Assembly: GCF_005144745.1 (NCBI RefSeq)
Contig: NZ_SWKK01000001.1
Location: 62,001 to 126,000 of the forward strand
Direction of reading: 5' to 3'
DNA: 64,000 nt
From: Flavobacterium sp. ASW18X
GTDB taxonomy: Bacteria; Bacteroidota; Bacteroidia; Flavobacteriales; Flavobacteriaceae
This document shows positions 27,349-35,868 of the stretch, in pieces. The notes beneath the pieces were generated by a model. That model ran no database searches. It had not been told where the DNA came from and was given only the letters and a program-made list of their open reading frames with translations. The first letter of the stretch is position 1; each line of letters begins with the position of its first letter. A program made the translations under genes and the position numbers.

Positions 27349-27870
27349 TTATTTTTTGTTCAACTGTTTGTGTAAATGAGAAAGTGCGCGGTGTCTTCTA
27401 GACATTAGGGTTCCTTGTGCAATCCCTGTCTGTGTTGCAATCTCCCGGTAAGAGTATCCTTCAAAATCTACCGCAATAATAATGTCTCTGTAAACAGGCT
27501 TAAGTTGTACTAAGGCATCTTTAAGGGTCTGTTCCAATTCTGGTCGCTGACTTTCTGGTTCATCGCTATAAAAAAGAGCGCTAAATTCTTCCCATAATTC
27601 TGCTACACGGTCTTCATCGTATTGTTTTTCTTTACGAGTACGTAATACATCTATTATCTTATTACGGATGGCATTGTACACATAAGCGGCAATATTATTT
27701 ATAGGGACCGCATCTTCTGCTCTAGAAAGTACTTTTAAGGCCACCTCTTGCAGAATATCTTCTGCGTTGCTATCTGCAGTATCGTCTATTTTAGAGCGTA
27801 CATACCCTTTAAGGGAATGGTACTCCTCTTTAAAAAATTGACTTAGGTTATTGTTAGTAGTGGTTTTCAC
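27349..27870 (-). CDS. ECF-type RNA polymerase sigma factor (sigma-70 family)
   Basis: A 173-residue protein with regions 2 and 4 only. Region 2 is 'DILQEVALKVLSR...INNIAAYVYNAIRNKIIDVLR', with the DxxQE-like core. Region 4 is 'LVQLKPVYRDIIIAVDFEGYSYREIATQTGIAQGTLMSR', with the helix-turn-helix at the C-terminus. The start codon is GTG 27870; there is no ATG before region 2. The next gene on the strand encodes a small membrane protein, the usual genetic setting for an ECF factor and its partner. The target promoters and signal are unknown. Confidence 0.92.
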   Translation of the reverse strand: MKTTTNNNLSQFFKEEYHSLKGYVRSKIDDTADSNAEDILQEVALKVLSRAEDAVPINNIAAYVYNAIRNKIIDVLRTRKEKQYDEDRVAELWEEFSALFYSDEPESQRPELEQTLKDALVQLKPVYRDIIIAVDFEGYSYREIATQTGIAQGTLMSRRHRALSHLHKQLNKK

Positions 27871-27981
27871 AAGCTGGTTTACAGTGCTTTCTATTTATAA
27901 AGACGAAAGATTTTATTTCTATTGCATCTTTTTTTGATATATCTGACGAGTACAATCCGTTTTTGTTAATCTTTTTGGATG

Positions 27982-27989
27982 TATTTTTG
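27982..27989 (+). promoter_or_regulatory. -7 element of the polyprenyl synthase gene
   Basis: TATTTTTG, an exact TAnnTTTG match, ends 16 bases before ATG 28006. The nearest TTTG (27962-27965) leaves a 16-base spacer, shorter than usual. Confidence 0.4.
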
Positions 27990-28005
27990 AGCAAAATCCC
28001 ATTTT

Positions 28006-28980
28006 ATGCACAGCTTGGATGCCTACAGGGCAGCATTCTTATCGTATTTAGAAGAACATGAAATTACCAAAGAACCCAAACAGTTATATGAGCCCGTTAA
28101 CTACATCTTACAATTGGGAGGTAAGCGAATGCGTCCAATCCTGGCACTTATGGGGTGCGAGTTATTTGGGGTAGATTTTAATAAAGCATTACCCGCAGCA
28201 ATGGCCGTAGAGGTTTTTCATAACTTTTCTCTGGTACATGATGATATTATGGACGATGCTCCGCTGCGAAGAGGAAAAACCACAGTACACGAAAAATGGG
28301 ATGTCAATACCGGAATTCTTTCTGGTGATGCTATGCTTATTAATGCGTACCAACACTTGGCACAGTATGATGGAGATACCTTAAAAAAACTATTGGTATT
28401 ATTTAACACCACAGCTTTAGAAGTATGTGAAGGTCAACAATACGACGTGGATTTTGAAGTTAGAGACGATGTTACTTTACAGGAGTACTTGCAAATGATT
28501 GCCTATAAAACATCCGTTTTGGTAGCAGCAGCATTACAGATGGGTGCCATTGTGGCCGAAGCTACTATGGAAGACCAAGAAGCTATTTATGCTTTTGGTA
28601 AAAATTTAGGAATCGCTTTTCAACTGCAAGATGATTATTTAGATGCTTTCGGTGACCCAGAAACATTTGGAAAACAAGTTGGTGGGGATATTATAGAAAA
28701 TAAAAAGACCTTCTTGTATATCACTGCTATGCAAAAAGCAAAGGAAGCAGACCAAACTACTTTACAGCATCTCTTTAGTATACAACCAGCAGATCCTACT
28801 AGTAAAATAACGGCAGTTAAACAAATATTTGAGCACAGTGGTGCCGTTGCAGCCATTTTAGAAGAGGTGGAAAAATATACCCAATTGGCCTTTAACCAGC
28901 TTAAAGCTCTAAATGTGCCTGAAAATAGAAAAGATGCATTGCTTGCCTTTGGTAAAAGTTTGATGACTAGAAAGGTGTAG
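28006..28980 (+). CDS. Polyprenyl (isoprenyl) diphosphate synthase
   Basis: A 324-residue all-helical cytoplasmic enzyme that lengthens allylic diphosphates with isopentenyl diphosphate. The first Asp-rich motif is 'LVHDDIMDDAPLRRGKTTVH', the second 'FQLQDDYLDAFGD', with 'GGKRMRP' and 'GQQYDVDFE' in their usual places. The chain length of the product cannot be read reliably. Residues before the first motif (AVEVFHNFSLVHDD) would be the place to test for geranylgeranyl versus longer products. It is convergent with crtY, 32 bases apart, so a role in supplying carotenoid or menaquinone side chains is plausible. Confidence 0.93.
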   Translation: MHSLDAYRAAFLSYLEEHEITKEPKQLYEPVNYILQLGGKRMRPILALMGCELFGVDFNKALPAAMAVEVFHNFSLVHDDIMDDAPLRRGKTTVHEKWDVNTGILSGDAMLINAYQHLAQYDGDTLKKLLVLFNTTALEVCEGQQYDVDFEVRDDVTLQEYLQMIAYKTSVLVAAALQMGAIVAEATMEDQEAIYAFGKNLGIAFQLQDDYLDAFGDPETFGKQVGGDIIENKKTFLYITAMQKAKEADQTTLQHLFSIQPADPTSKITAVKQIFEHSGAVAAILEEVEKYTQLAFNQLKALNVPENRKDALLAFGKSLMTRKV

Positions 28981-29012
28981 ATTACCTTGTTCTGTTTGGT
29001 TTATTATTTAGA

Positions 29013-30152
29013 TTAAAATCCTGATTTTACCCTTTTTAGTAAGGCTTGTATAAAAGGTTTTTTGGGGCATGCCCAAATAAGTTGCAGGTCTTCCCAAAGG
29101 TTAGTTTCCTCGTCTAAAAATTTCAAGATTAGTTTTGCTGGTCTTTTTTGAAACATTTGACTAAAGATGGGGCTGCCTAGGTTATTTTTTTGGTCTAAAA
29201 TATCTAACAACAACACATCATAAAACCAGAATTTTTTATGGGGTTTTAAGTGATGTAAAGGTTTTTCGGACTTTAGTAAGTTTACCAACTTAGTAACTTG
29301 TTTTTTACTGTTGTAAAAGGTATAACCGGTACTGGGTTTGGCCCATCCGCCAGCAATTCCGATTTTTAGGTAACGCCCAGTATTTTCTTTATGGAACGGG
29401 TGGCATGTCATAGGTATATTGCCTTTTTCTTTGGCAATAACCTTATAATAAGTAACACCCAATTTAGAAAGGTAATTTGTTATTGCTGATTCGTATTCGT
29501 CTGTAGCTAAGGGAGTAGCAGAGAATAGGGTATACTCCACTAAAGCTTCGTTTTCTGCAAACGGAAGCACATACATAAACCTAGTATTCTCTTTTTGAGG
29601 TACGCTAAAATCCATAAAGGTAGCTGTATCTGAGCCAAACACAGCTTGGTCTGTCTTAATATGCCAACCTATAAAGTGTTGTTGTAAGACAGGGAATTTA
29701 CTTCGCGAAAGCAAATCCTTATAGTTAAATCTACTATCAAAAATTTTGTCCGCTCTAATGGTTTGGGTTTGGTTGGCTAGTTTAATTTGATTGTCTACAA
29801 TTGCTGTGACAGTACCCTGCAGAAACTCTATATTTTCTTTTGCCTTGAGCTTGGGAATTAATTTATTGTAAAAATCAATACCCCTAATCATTTTGTAGTA
29901 GTATGGGCTAATATTTTCTTTAGTATTGAACGTAGTATTCTTAAAGCGAATATTTGACCATTTTTTATACGTGTAAGCATCTAAATCACTCTGGTCTTTT
30001 TCCCAAAAGCACCAGGTTCTATCGTTTTCTGTTTTGGCACTTTTATCGATAACAAGAATGGAGCTAGCATTAAAAAATGAATCTTCGGCTAATGCTTTTA
30101 GCAAAAGAAGACCAGCAGCTCCTGCGCCAACAATTACGTAGTTATAATGCAT
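29013..30152 (-). CDS. crtY: Lycopene beta-cyclase
   Basis: A 379-residue FAD/NAD(P)-fold enzyme. The N-terminal dinucleotide motif is VIVGAGAAGLLLLKAL, and 'DRTWCFWEKDQ' follows at the usual place of the CrtY/CrtL family. 'GWHIKTDQ', 'FMYVLPFAENEALVEYTLFS' and 'GIAGGWAKPSTGYTF' are further conserved blocks. It closes the ends of lycopene to make beta-carotene, the precursor of zeaxanthin-type yellow pigments. No other carotenoid gene (crtB, crtI, crtZ) is next to it here. It stands alone, convergent with the polyprenyl synthase gene. Confidence 0.92.
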   Translation of the reverse strand: MHYNYVIVGAGAAGLLLLKALAEDSFFNASSILVIDKSAKTENDRTWCFWEKDQSDLDAYTYKKWSNIRFKNTTFNTKENISPYYYKMIRGIDFYNKLIPKLKAKENIEFLQGTVTAIVDNQIKLANQTQTIRADKIFDSRFNYKDLLSRSKFPVLQQHFIGWHIKTDQAVFGSDTATFMDFSVPQKENTRFMYVLPFAENEALVEYTLFSATPLATDEYESAITNYLSKLGVTYYKVIAKEKGNIPMTCHPFHKENTGRYLKIGIAGGWAKPSTGYTFYNSKKQVTKLVNLLKSEKPLHHLKPHKKFWFYDVLLLDILDQKNNLGSPIFSQMFQKRPAKLILKFLDEETNLWEDLQLIWACPKKPFIQALLKRVKSGF

Positions 30153-30176
30153 GTGCTAAAGGTACAAAAGCAACAC

Positions 30177-31115
30177 CTACTTTTTAGAGCGGACCATGGA
30201 CACCCAAATACCAATACCTAAGGCAATTGCAATTACGGTGAGGGAAATCCATTCTGGAATCTTAATCCAATTGGCTAGCATTAACTTAAAAGCTACAAAA
30301 ATAAGGATAGCAAATACGCTATATTTTAAATAATGGAAACGCTCTAGCATGTTCGCTAAGAAAAAGTATAGCGACCGTAGGCCCATAATAGCAAAAATGT
30401 TAGAGCTAAAAATTAGGTATGGGTCTGTGGTTATGGCTAAAATAGCTGGGATGCTATCTAGAGCAAAAAGTAAATCTGTGAATTCTATGGTGATTAAAGC
30501 TCCAAATAGCGCGGTAAATACTTTTTTGCCATTTATGGTAGTACGAAATTTATCACCATCTAATTGGTCAGAAATATTAAAGAATTTGGCTATGCCTTTG
30601 TTTTTTTGGCTTGGTTCATCTTCCTTATCATTTTTCTTAAACATGGTAATAGCTGTGTACAACAAAAACAAACCAAAAATAATGGTGATGTTATGGAACT
30701 TATGAATAAGTAACAAGCCAAAACCAATAAGAAGCGCCCTGAAAATAATAGCGCCTAAAATTCCTAAGAACAAGAGTTTGTGTTGGTATTTTAAAGGAAT
30801 GTTATAACCAGTAAATATGATGGCAATTACAAATAAGTTGTCTACACTTAAAGACAGTTCTATTAAGTAGCCAGAAATATATTTGAAAACAGCCTCTGTA
30901 GCGGGTATTTCTGTAGGATTGGCGACCATACCATTTGTATAAAAATAGTAGACAGCGCCAGTAAAAAGTAAGGCATTGGTAACAAAGAAAACAGTCTCCC
31001 AAAGTGCTTTTTTATTGGTAACAACTTCATTCTTTTTATGCAAGACAAAAAAGTCTATAAACAGTAATAATAGCACATGACCAATAAGAATAATCCAAGG
31101 CAGATTGCTTTCCAT
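30177..31115 (-). CDS. TerC/Alx-family integral membrane protein
   Basis: A 312-residue inner membrane protein with about nine hydrophobic helices. Diagnostic TerC segments are 'ELSLSVDNLFVIAIIF', 'ALITIEFTDLLFALDSIPAILAIT' and 'NIFAIMGLRSLYFFLANML'. The membrane-buried Asp residues in them are conserved in the family. In E. coli, Alx and its relatives are linked to manganese export and metal loading of secreted enzymes. A metal role fits the nearby DtxR/ZIP/TonB locus, but there is no direct link. A TACATTTG element (minus strand 31142-31135) lies 19 bases upstream of the ATG. Confidence 0.9.
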   Translation of the reverse strand: MESNLPWIILIGHVLLLLFIDFFVLHKKNEVVTNKKALWETVFFVTNALLFTGAVYYFYTNGMVANPTEIPATEAVFKYISGYLIELSLSVDNLFVIAIIFTGYNIPLKYQHKLLFLGILGAIIFRALLIGFGLLLIHKFHNITIIFGLFLLYTAITMFKKNDKEDEPSQKNKGIAKFFNISDQLDGDKFRTTINGKKVFTALFGALITIEFTDLLFALDSIPAILAITTDPYLIFSSNIFAIMGLRSLYFFLANMLERFHYLKYSVFAILIFVAFKLMLANWIKIPEWISLTVIAIALGIGIWVSMVRSKK

Positions 31116-31258
31116 AGCGCATAATATATTTGCTCAAATGTACTGGGTTTGCGCCAAAAGGATTAACTCTTTTACACTTTTATTTTAGTGAAATTGAAGG
31201 CAAGCATAGTGGCCTTTTTTACTGCAATTCAGGGTCTATCTATTATTGTTAGGCTTAT

Positions 31259-31753
31259 TTAATTTAGAATAGATAGTAATTTTTGGGGAGATAGATATTC
31301 AAAATATCGTTGTGTAATATTAAAATCTTTATCTAAAATAATCGTGGCAGGCAAGGAAAAAGGCGTCTCAGGTCTCGACGCTAATACTAAGGCAAGTTCA
31401 TGTGTGGGGTTTCTATGCGTTTCCAATTGTTTATTGGTAAATAGTTCTCCTCTGAATGCTATTGCTTCCTTACTTTCTGCATTCATCTTTACGGCATAAA
31501 AGTCACTATTAAGTTTAGCGATAACCTCTTTGTCTTTAAATGCTGCGGCATCCATTTTTTTACAGTACGCACACCAATCAGCGTAGAAGTTGATAAATAC
31601 TTTTTTTTGTTTTACTGCCAAAGAATCTTCTAACTGCTCAAAACTTAGCCAGTTTATGGTGGATTTTTGTGCGTTTACAGTGGAGTTAACAAGTGCTACT
31701 AATGCCAAAATTAGTAACGTTTTAAAGGGTTTAATTGTAGGTGTTGATGCCAT
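31259..31753 (-). CDS. Periplasmic thioredoxin-fold protein
   Basis: A 164-residue protein with a signal peptide (about 1-28, ending VNAQ). The thioredoxin fold has the active site 'FYADWCAYCKKMDAAAF', a CxxC redox pair, and 'LVLASRPETPFSLPATIIL' near the cis-Pro loop. It is likely a membrane-facing periplasmic disulfide reductase or chaperone of the DsbD-gamma/SoxW sort. The start is two bases after the stop of the TonB receptor gene. That tight pairing suggests it serves the receptor, whose plug contains a CxxC pair, or cargo of the same pathway. Confidence 0.87.
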   Translation of the reverse strand: MASTPTIKPFKTLLILALVALVNSTVNAQKSTINWLSFEQLEDSLAVKQKKVFINFYADWCAYCKKMDAAAFKDKEVIAKLNSDFYAVKMNAESKEAIAFRGELFTNKQLETHRNPTHELALVLASRPETPFSLPATIILDKDFNITQRYFEYLSPQKLLSILN

Positions 31754-31755
31754 TA

Positions 31756-34107
31756 TTAATGTAGTTTGCCAATTTTAAGGCCAAAGAATAGGGCTCTTGG
31801 CGCATCTGGTCCATAGATGTAATCAGAATCACGAGTTGCACCACTGTCAAAATCATTTTGGTAGCTGTTAAAAATGTTGGTTACACCACCAGAAATGGTA
31901 ATCATAAAAGATTCACTAAAATCAAAATGCGTTTCTAATTTTAGGTTCATATCAAAAAAATCACCAGATTCCCTAAGTTGTAAAAAGCCAGTATCGCTAA
32001 TTACTCTAGGGACGGTCATATTACCTGTATACGTACTGGTAACATCAACATTAAAATGTTTGTTAGGTAGCCAAGTTCCATTTATGTAACCGTAAAAATT
32101 AGGAACACGTACAAACTCGTTTACAGTAATATTAGTTTCACCAGGGATGCCATCAGTTTCAAACAACAATTGTGTTTCATCGTATTTTGTACGCTGTAAC
32201 GTTCCCCCTGCCTGAAATTGCCATTTAGGATTGGGAGAAACTCCTATTTCAAAATTAGAACCGTAAACTGTTGCACCTTTCCCATTTCTTACTTCTTCTA
32301 AGATAGAGCCGTTTTCTAAAACTGCACCAGTACTAACCAAAGTAAATGGGTCTTGTATATTGGTGTAAAATCCTTCTAATAAAACGTCTAACTGTACTAA
32401 TTTTTTTGTTTTAGCATAGTTTAAGGATGCTGTTAAAGCGTTAGAGAATTCAGTCTTTAAATTTTCTGATAGTATTACAAACTGTTGTTCTCCGCCCACA
32501 CTAGAAATGTGTAAATCTTCATTAAAAGCTTGTGGAGCGCGGAATCCACGAGCGTACCCTCCTCTAAACTTTAAATCATCTGTAATTAAATAAGATAACG
32601 TTAATCTAGGAGAAAATGCAGTTTGGTTAAGGTCTACTGTTCTAGCAATAGTGCCAATAGCATAATTGCCATCTACAGATACGTGGTCTAGACGGCCCCC
32701 TAATAGTGTGGTAAATCTCTGGGTAGGCTTCCATTCGTACTGAGCGTAGGTACCTAGACTGTTTACACTTTGGTCTATTAACCGATTGTAGCCTGCAATA
32801 TTATCTTCGGTATTACTGTAAGTATATTCTACCCCGCCGGTAAGAACATCATTGTTTTTAAAAGCTTTAGTTAATTGCAAACCATTTACCCAAGCTAAAT
32901 CTTTAGTGTCCCCAAATGCATTGTTAGCTGCGATACTATCGGCTCTAGTCCGCTCTCCTCCTAAACCACCATAATAACTATCTCTAGCAGTGTAAGAAGC
33001 AGAGGTATAAAGTTGACTGTTAAGTGTGCCATCCTTACTACGAATATCATAGTCCAATCCGCCAATAAAAGTATCGTGGTCTAACTGCTCGGTTATATCT
33101 GTAAATTGAGGCGCTAAGTCTAAACGGTCTCCACCTCTACGTTGTTCACGTATTGCATTTAAGTTTAAAGATAAACGGCTTTTGTCTGTAGGCTTAAAAA
33201 AAGCTTTAGCTCCTAAGGTATTATTGCGTAATTCTACTATTTCTGTGAAGCCATCTCCATTTGCATCATATGAGTCTCTGTTACGGTACATGCCAAAAAG
33301 CGTTATGCCACTTTTTAAATCATCCGCAACAATAGAACTATTGAAATTTACAACACGGTCTAAAGCTTCGCCATCTATAATAGCTAGGTTGCTGCCAACT
33401 TCCCATAAGTTTAATATAGGGTCCTTGGTAATTATATTCACGGTTCCTGCTATGGCATTAGAGCCAAAAAGTGCAGAGCCACCACTACGGATTACTTCTA
33501 CGCGCTCAATACTATTTGTAGGTATCTGTTCTAAACCATAAACCCCCAATAGAGAGGAGAATATAGGTCTACTATTTAAAAGAATTTGTGTGTAAGCACC
33601 ATCTAAACCATTTAGTCGTACTTGTGTAAACCCACAGTTTTGGCAGTTTGTTTCTACTCGTACGCCTGGCGCAAAATTTAAGCCCTCTGCAACGGATATA
33701 GATTGCGTTGCAGTGAGCAGTCTTGGTTTTAAAGAAGAAACAACAACAGGCGCACTTTTACGTTCCACTCGGTTTCTAGTAGCACTTATGACAACCTCAT
33801 CCAAGCCTAAAACATCTTCAATCAAATTAAAGTCAAGTTGGTTGTTTTTGGTACTGCTGATATCAACCTTCTTTTCCAAACTTCTAAAACCCTGACTTTG
33901 TACAGTAATGGTAGTAATGCCTTGTGGCAGCTTCAAAGTATATGTTCCGTTTTCATCAGAAGTTGTGCCCAGCGTTGTTCCTTTTACAAAAATACTAGCA
34001 AACGCAACGGGTTTTTTTTGACTTGTAACAGTACCACTTACCAGTTGATCTTGAGCGGTTAAATAGGTAAATAGTAAACAAAAATGTACTATAAAAAAGG
34101 TTTTCAT
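31756..34107 (-). CDS. TonB-dependent outer membrane receptor with CxxC in the plug
   Basis: A 783-residue receptor. A signal peptide (1-18) is followed by a carboxypeptidase-regulatory-like domain (VSGTVTSQKKPVAFASIFVKG). Next come the TonB box and plug ('EVVISATRNRVERKSAPVVV' to 'GSNAIAGTVNIITKD'), then a ~22-strand barrel ending in His rather than the usual aromatic. In the plug, 'NCQNCGFTQVRLNGLDG' carries two cysteines two residues apart, which is seen in a subgroup of Bacteroidota receptors. It is divergent from a DtxR-type regulator, so a metal complex is the most likely cargo (inference). A TAATTTTG element lies at 34128-34121. Confidence 0.92.
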   Translation of the reverse strand: MKTFFIVHFCLLFTYLTAQDQLVSGTVTSQKKPVAFASIFVKGTTLGTTSDENGTYTLKLPQGITTITVQSQGFRSLEKKVDISSTKNNQLDFNLIEDVLGLDEVVISATRNRVERKSAPVVVSSLKPRLLTATQSISVAEGLNFAPGVRVETNCQNCGFTQVRLNGLDGAYTQILLNSRPIFSSLLGVYGLEQIPTNSIERVEVIRSGGSALFGSNAIAGTVNIITKDPILNLWEVGSNLAIIDGEALDRVVNFNSSIVADDLKSGITLFGMYRNRDSYDANGDGFTEIVELRNNTLGAKAFFKPTDKSRLSLNLNAIREQRRGGDRLDLAPQFTDITEQLDHDTFIGGLDYDIRSKDGTLNSQLYTSASYTARDSYYGGLGGERTRADSIAANNAFGDTKDLAWVNGLQLTKAFKNNDVLTGGVEYTYSNTEDNIAGYNRLIDQSVNSLGTYAQYEWKPTQRFTTLLGGRLDHVSVDGNYAIGTIARTVDLNQTAFSPRLTLSYLITDDLKFRGGYARGFRAPQAFNEDLHISSVGGEQQFVILSENLKTEFSNALTASLNYAKTKKLVQLDVLLEGFYTNIQDPFTLVSTGAVLENGSILEEVRNGKGATVYGSNFEIGVSPNPKWQFQAGGTLQRTKYDETQLLFETDGIPGETNITVNEFVRVPNFYGYINGTWLPNKHFNVDVTSTYTGNMTVPRVISDTGFLQLRESGDFFDMNLKLETHFDFSESFMITISGGVTNIFNSYQNDFDSGATRDSDYIYGPDAPRALFFGLKIGKLH

Positions 34108-34175
34108 TAAAAAGAGGTCTCAAAATTAAATTGCAGTCTAAAACTGTTAAGTGGTAAAAAGATTAACGTAACATG

Positions 34176-34248
34176 AAATTTAGTTATCATGTAAATTAAA
34201 TTTAGACAAAGCTAAAAATTGATTTTGATAAATAAAAATGTATTTTTG
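34176..34248. promoter_or_regulatory. Divergent metal-locus control region with DtxR-box-like dyads and regulator promoter
   Basis: AATTTA (34177-34182) and TAAATT (34192-34197) form a dyad, and AAATTTAG recurs 22 bases apart (34176 and 34198). TTTAG-ACAAAG-CTAAA (34201-34216) is a 16-base inverted repeat with the outer arms of DtxR/IdeR-type boxes. Immediately beyond it lies a plus-strand promoter: TTG (34219-34221), 19 bases, TATTTTTG (34241-34248). The sites sit between the divergent TonB receptor and regulator genes, consistent with metal-dependent control of both. Binding is inferred. Confidence 0.55.
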
Positions 34249-34266
34249 AAAAAAGCTTTTAAGAGC

Positions 34267-34923
34267 GTGACAAAATCTGAAGAGAATTACATTAAAGCAA
34301 TTTATCATTTGGGTGGACATAGAAGTCAACTCATTACGACCAATGCCATTGCAGAAGAGATGGATACGAAACCCTCTTCTGTAACGGATATGGCTAAAAA
34401 ATTAGCAGATAAAGGCCTGGTAGATTATATAAAATATAGGGGTATTTCTCTTACAGAGAAAGGAACAAAAACGGCTTTATCCATCATAAGAAAGCACCGA
34501 CTTTGGGAGGTTTTTTTGGTAAAGAAATTAGATTTTTCTTGGGATGAGGTTCATGAAGTTGCGGAACAGTTAGAACATATTAAGAGCGAAAAACTAATAG
34601 ATAAAATTGACGAACTATTAGATTTTCCAAAGTTTGACCCACATGGAGATCCTATACCTTCTAAAGAGGGTGAGTTTTTTGAGCGCGATAAACAATTACT
34701 AAGTGAGGTTAGTAAGGGTCAAAGGGGGATTTGTGTGGGAGTAAAAGATACTTCTTCTGCTTTTTTAAAGTTTTTAGATAAGAACAAAATAGCGTTAGGA
34801 AATCATATAGAAATTTTAGAAAAAGAAGATTTTGATAATTCACTTTTGGTTAAAATCGAAACAAAAGAAATTCATATTTCTAATATGATAGCTAGTAATT
34901 TATACATAAAAATAAACACTTAG
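34267..34923 (+). CDS. DtxR/MntR-family metal-dependent transcriptional regulator
   Basis: About 218 residues. The N-terminal winged helix reads 'TKSEENYIKAIYHLGG' followed by 'AEEMDTKPSSVTDMAKKLADKGLVDYIKYRG'. Then come the metal-binding dimer domain ('TALSIIRKHRLWEVFLVKKL', 'EVAEQLEHIKSEKLIDKID', 'PHGDPIPSKEG') and a C-terminal FeoA/SH3-like part. It represses metal uptake genes when Mn(II) or Fe(II) is bound. No ATG is near the start. GTG 34267 gives the conserved N-terminus and lies 19 bases beyond the -7 element, whereas the TTG at 34219 overlaps the -33 element and cannot be translated from that transcript. The ZIP gene follows without a gap. Confidence 0.9.
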   Translation: MTKSEENYIKAIYHLGGHRSQLITTNAIAEEMDTKPSSVTDMAKKLADKGLVDYIKYRGISLTEKGTKTALSIIRKHRLWEVFLVKKLDFSWDEVHEVAEQLEHIKSEKLIDKIDELLDFPKFDPHGDPIPSKEGEFFERDKQLLSEVSKGQRGICVGVKDTSSAFLKFLDKNKIALGNHIEILEKEDFDNSLLVKIETKEIHISNMIASNLYIKINT

Positions 34924-35745
34924 ATGGAACAGGTAATTGCTTATTTTGAAACCATAGATCCCATTTTGGCCGCTTTGTATGCAACTTTATTTACTTGGGG
35001 CCTAACTGCTGCTGGTGCAGGATTAGTTTTTTTATTTAAAAGTCCTAATAGAGCTTTAATGGATGGTATGTTAGGTTTTACTGGGGGGGTCATGGTGGCA
35101 GCAAGTTTTTGGAGTTTACTGGCGCCAGGCATAGAAATGAGTCCGGGGGAAGGTTTTGTTAAAGTGATTCCCGCCGCGGTAGGCTTTTTATTAGGTGCTG
35201 GTTTTATTTTTGGGTTAGATAAAATCTTACCCCATTTGCATATAAATTTTAAAGTAGATGAAGCCGAAGGTATTAAGACCCCTTGGCACCGAACTGTACT
35301 TTTAGTTTTAGCTATTACCCTGCATAATATACCAGAAGGTTTGGCTGTGGGTGTACTATTTGGAGGGGTAGCTTCTGGTTTTGAGGGTGCTACTATTGGT
35401 GGGGCGGTTGCTTTAGCTCTTGGTATTGGCTTGCAAAATTTTCCAGAAGGGTTTGCCGTGGCAGTACCAATGCGCAGACATGGCTTAAGCCGCAGAAAAA
35501 GCTTTATGTACGGGCAGGCTTCTGCTATTGTAGAACCTATCGCTGGGGTTTTAGGCGCTTGGGCGGTTTTGACTTTTGAGCCTATTTTACCTTATGCATT
35601 AGCATTTGCTGCAGGAGCCATGATTTTTGTGGTAGTAGAAGAAGTAATACCTGAAACTCAGCAAGATAAGTATACAGACATAGCAACGATGGGCTTTATA
35701 GGCGGATTTATCATCATGATGACCTTAGATGTAGGGCTAGGATAG
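34924..35745 (+). CDS. ZIP-family divalent metal transporter
   Basis: A 273-residue inner membrane protein with eight helices. The metal-site helices are both present: TM4 'HNIPEGLAVGVLFGG' and TM5 'NFPEGFAVAVPMRRHG'; the latter has Asn in place of the His found at that point in many ZIPs. Proteins of this sort import Zn, Fe or Mn. The ATG directly abuts the stop of the DtxR-type regulator, so the pair is an operon and the regulator probably controls the transporter. Given the regulator, manganese or iron is likelier than zinc. Confidence 0.92.
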   Translation: MEQVIAYFETIDPILAALYATLFTWGLTAAGAGLVFLFKSPNRALMDGMLGFTGGVMVAASFWSLLAPGIEMSPGEGFVKVIPAAVGFLLGAGFIFGLDKILPHLHINFKVDEAEGIKTPWHRTVLLVLAITLHNIPEGLAVGVLFGGVASGFEGATIGGAVALALGIGLQNFPEGFAVAVPMRRHGLSRRKSFMYGQASAIVEPIAGVLGAWAVLTFEPILPYALAFAAGAMIFVVVEEVIPETQQDKYTDIATMGFIGGFIIMMTLDVGLG

Positions 35746-35777
35746 GTGTAAAAACAATTTGTTTTATTGTTTTACAC
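35746..35777 (+). terminator. Hairpin after the ZIP gene
   Basis: GTGTAAAA-A-CAAT (35746-35758) pairs with ATTGTTTTACAC (35766-35777), with one bulged A. It starts at the first base after the stop codon. The following sequence is AT-rich but not a pure T-run. Confidence 0.5.
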
Positions 35778-35868
35778 ATTTATTTAGCTTCCTAGCCGTT
35801 GAGAATGTTTAGTTTTAAGGATATATCAATGCTTTTTTACGATATAACCACAGACCAAAAACTAAACC

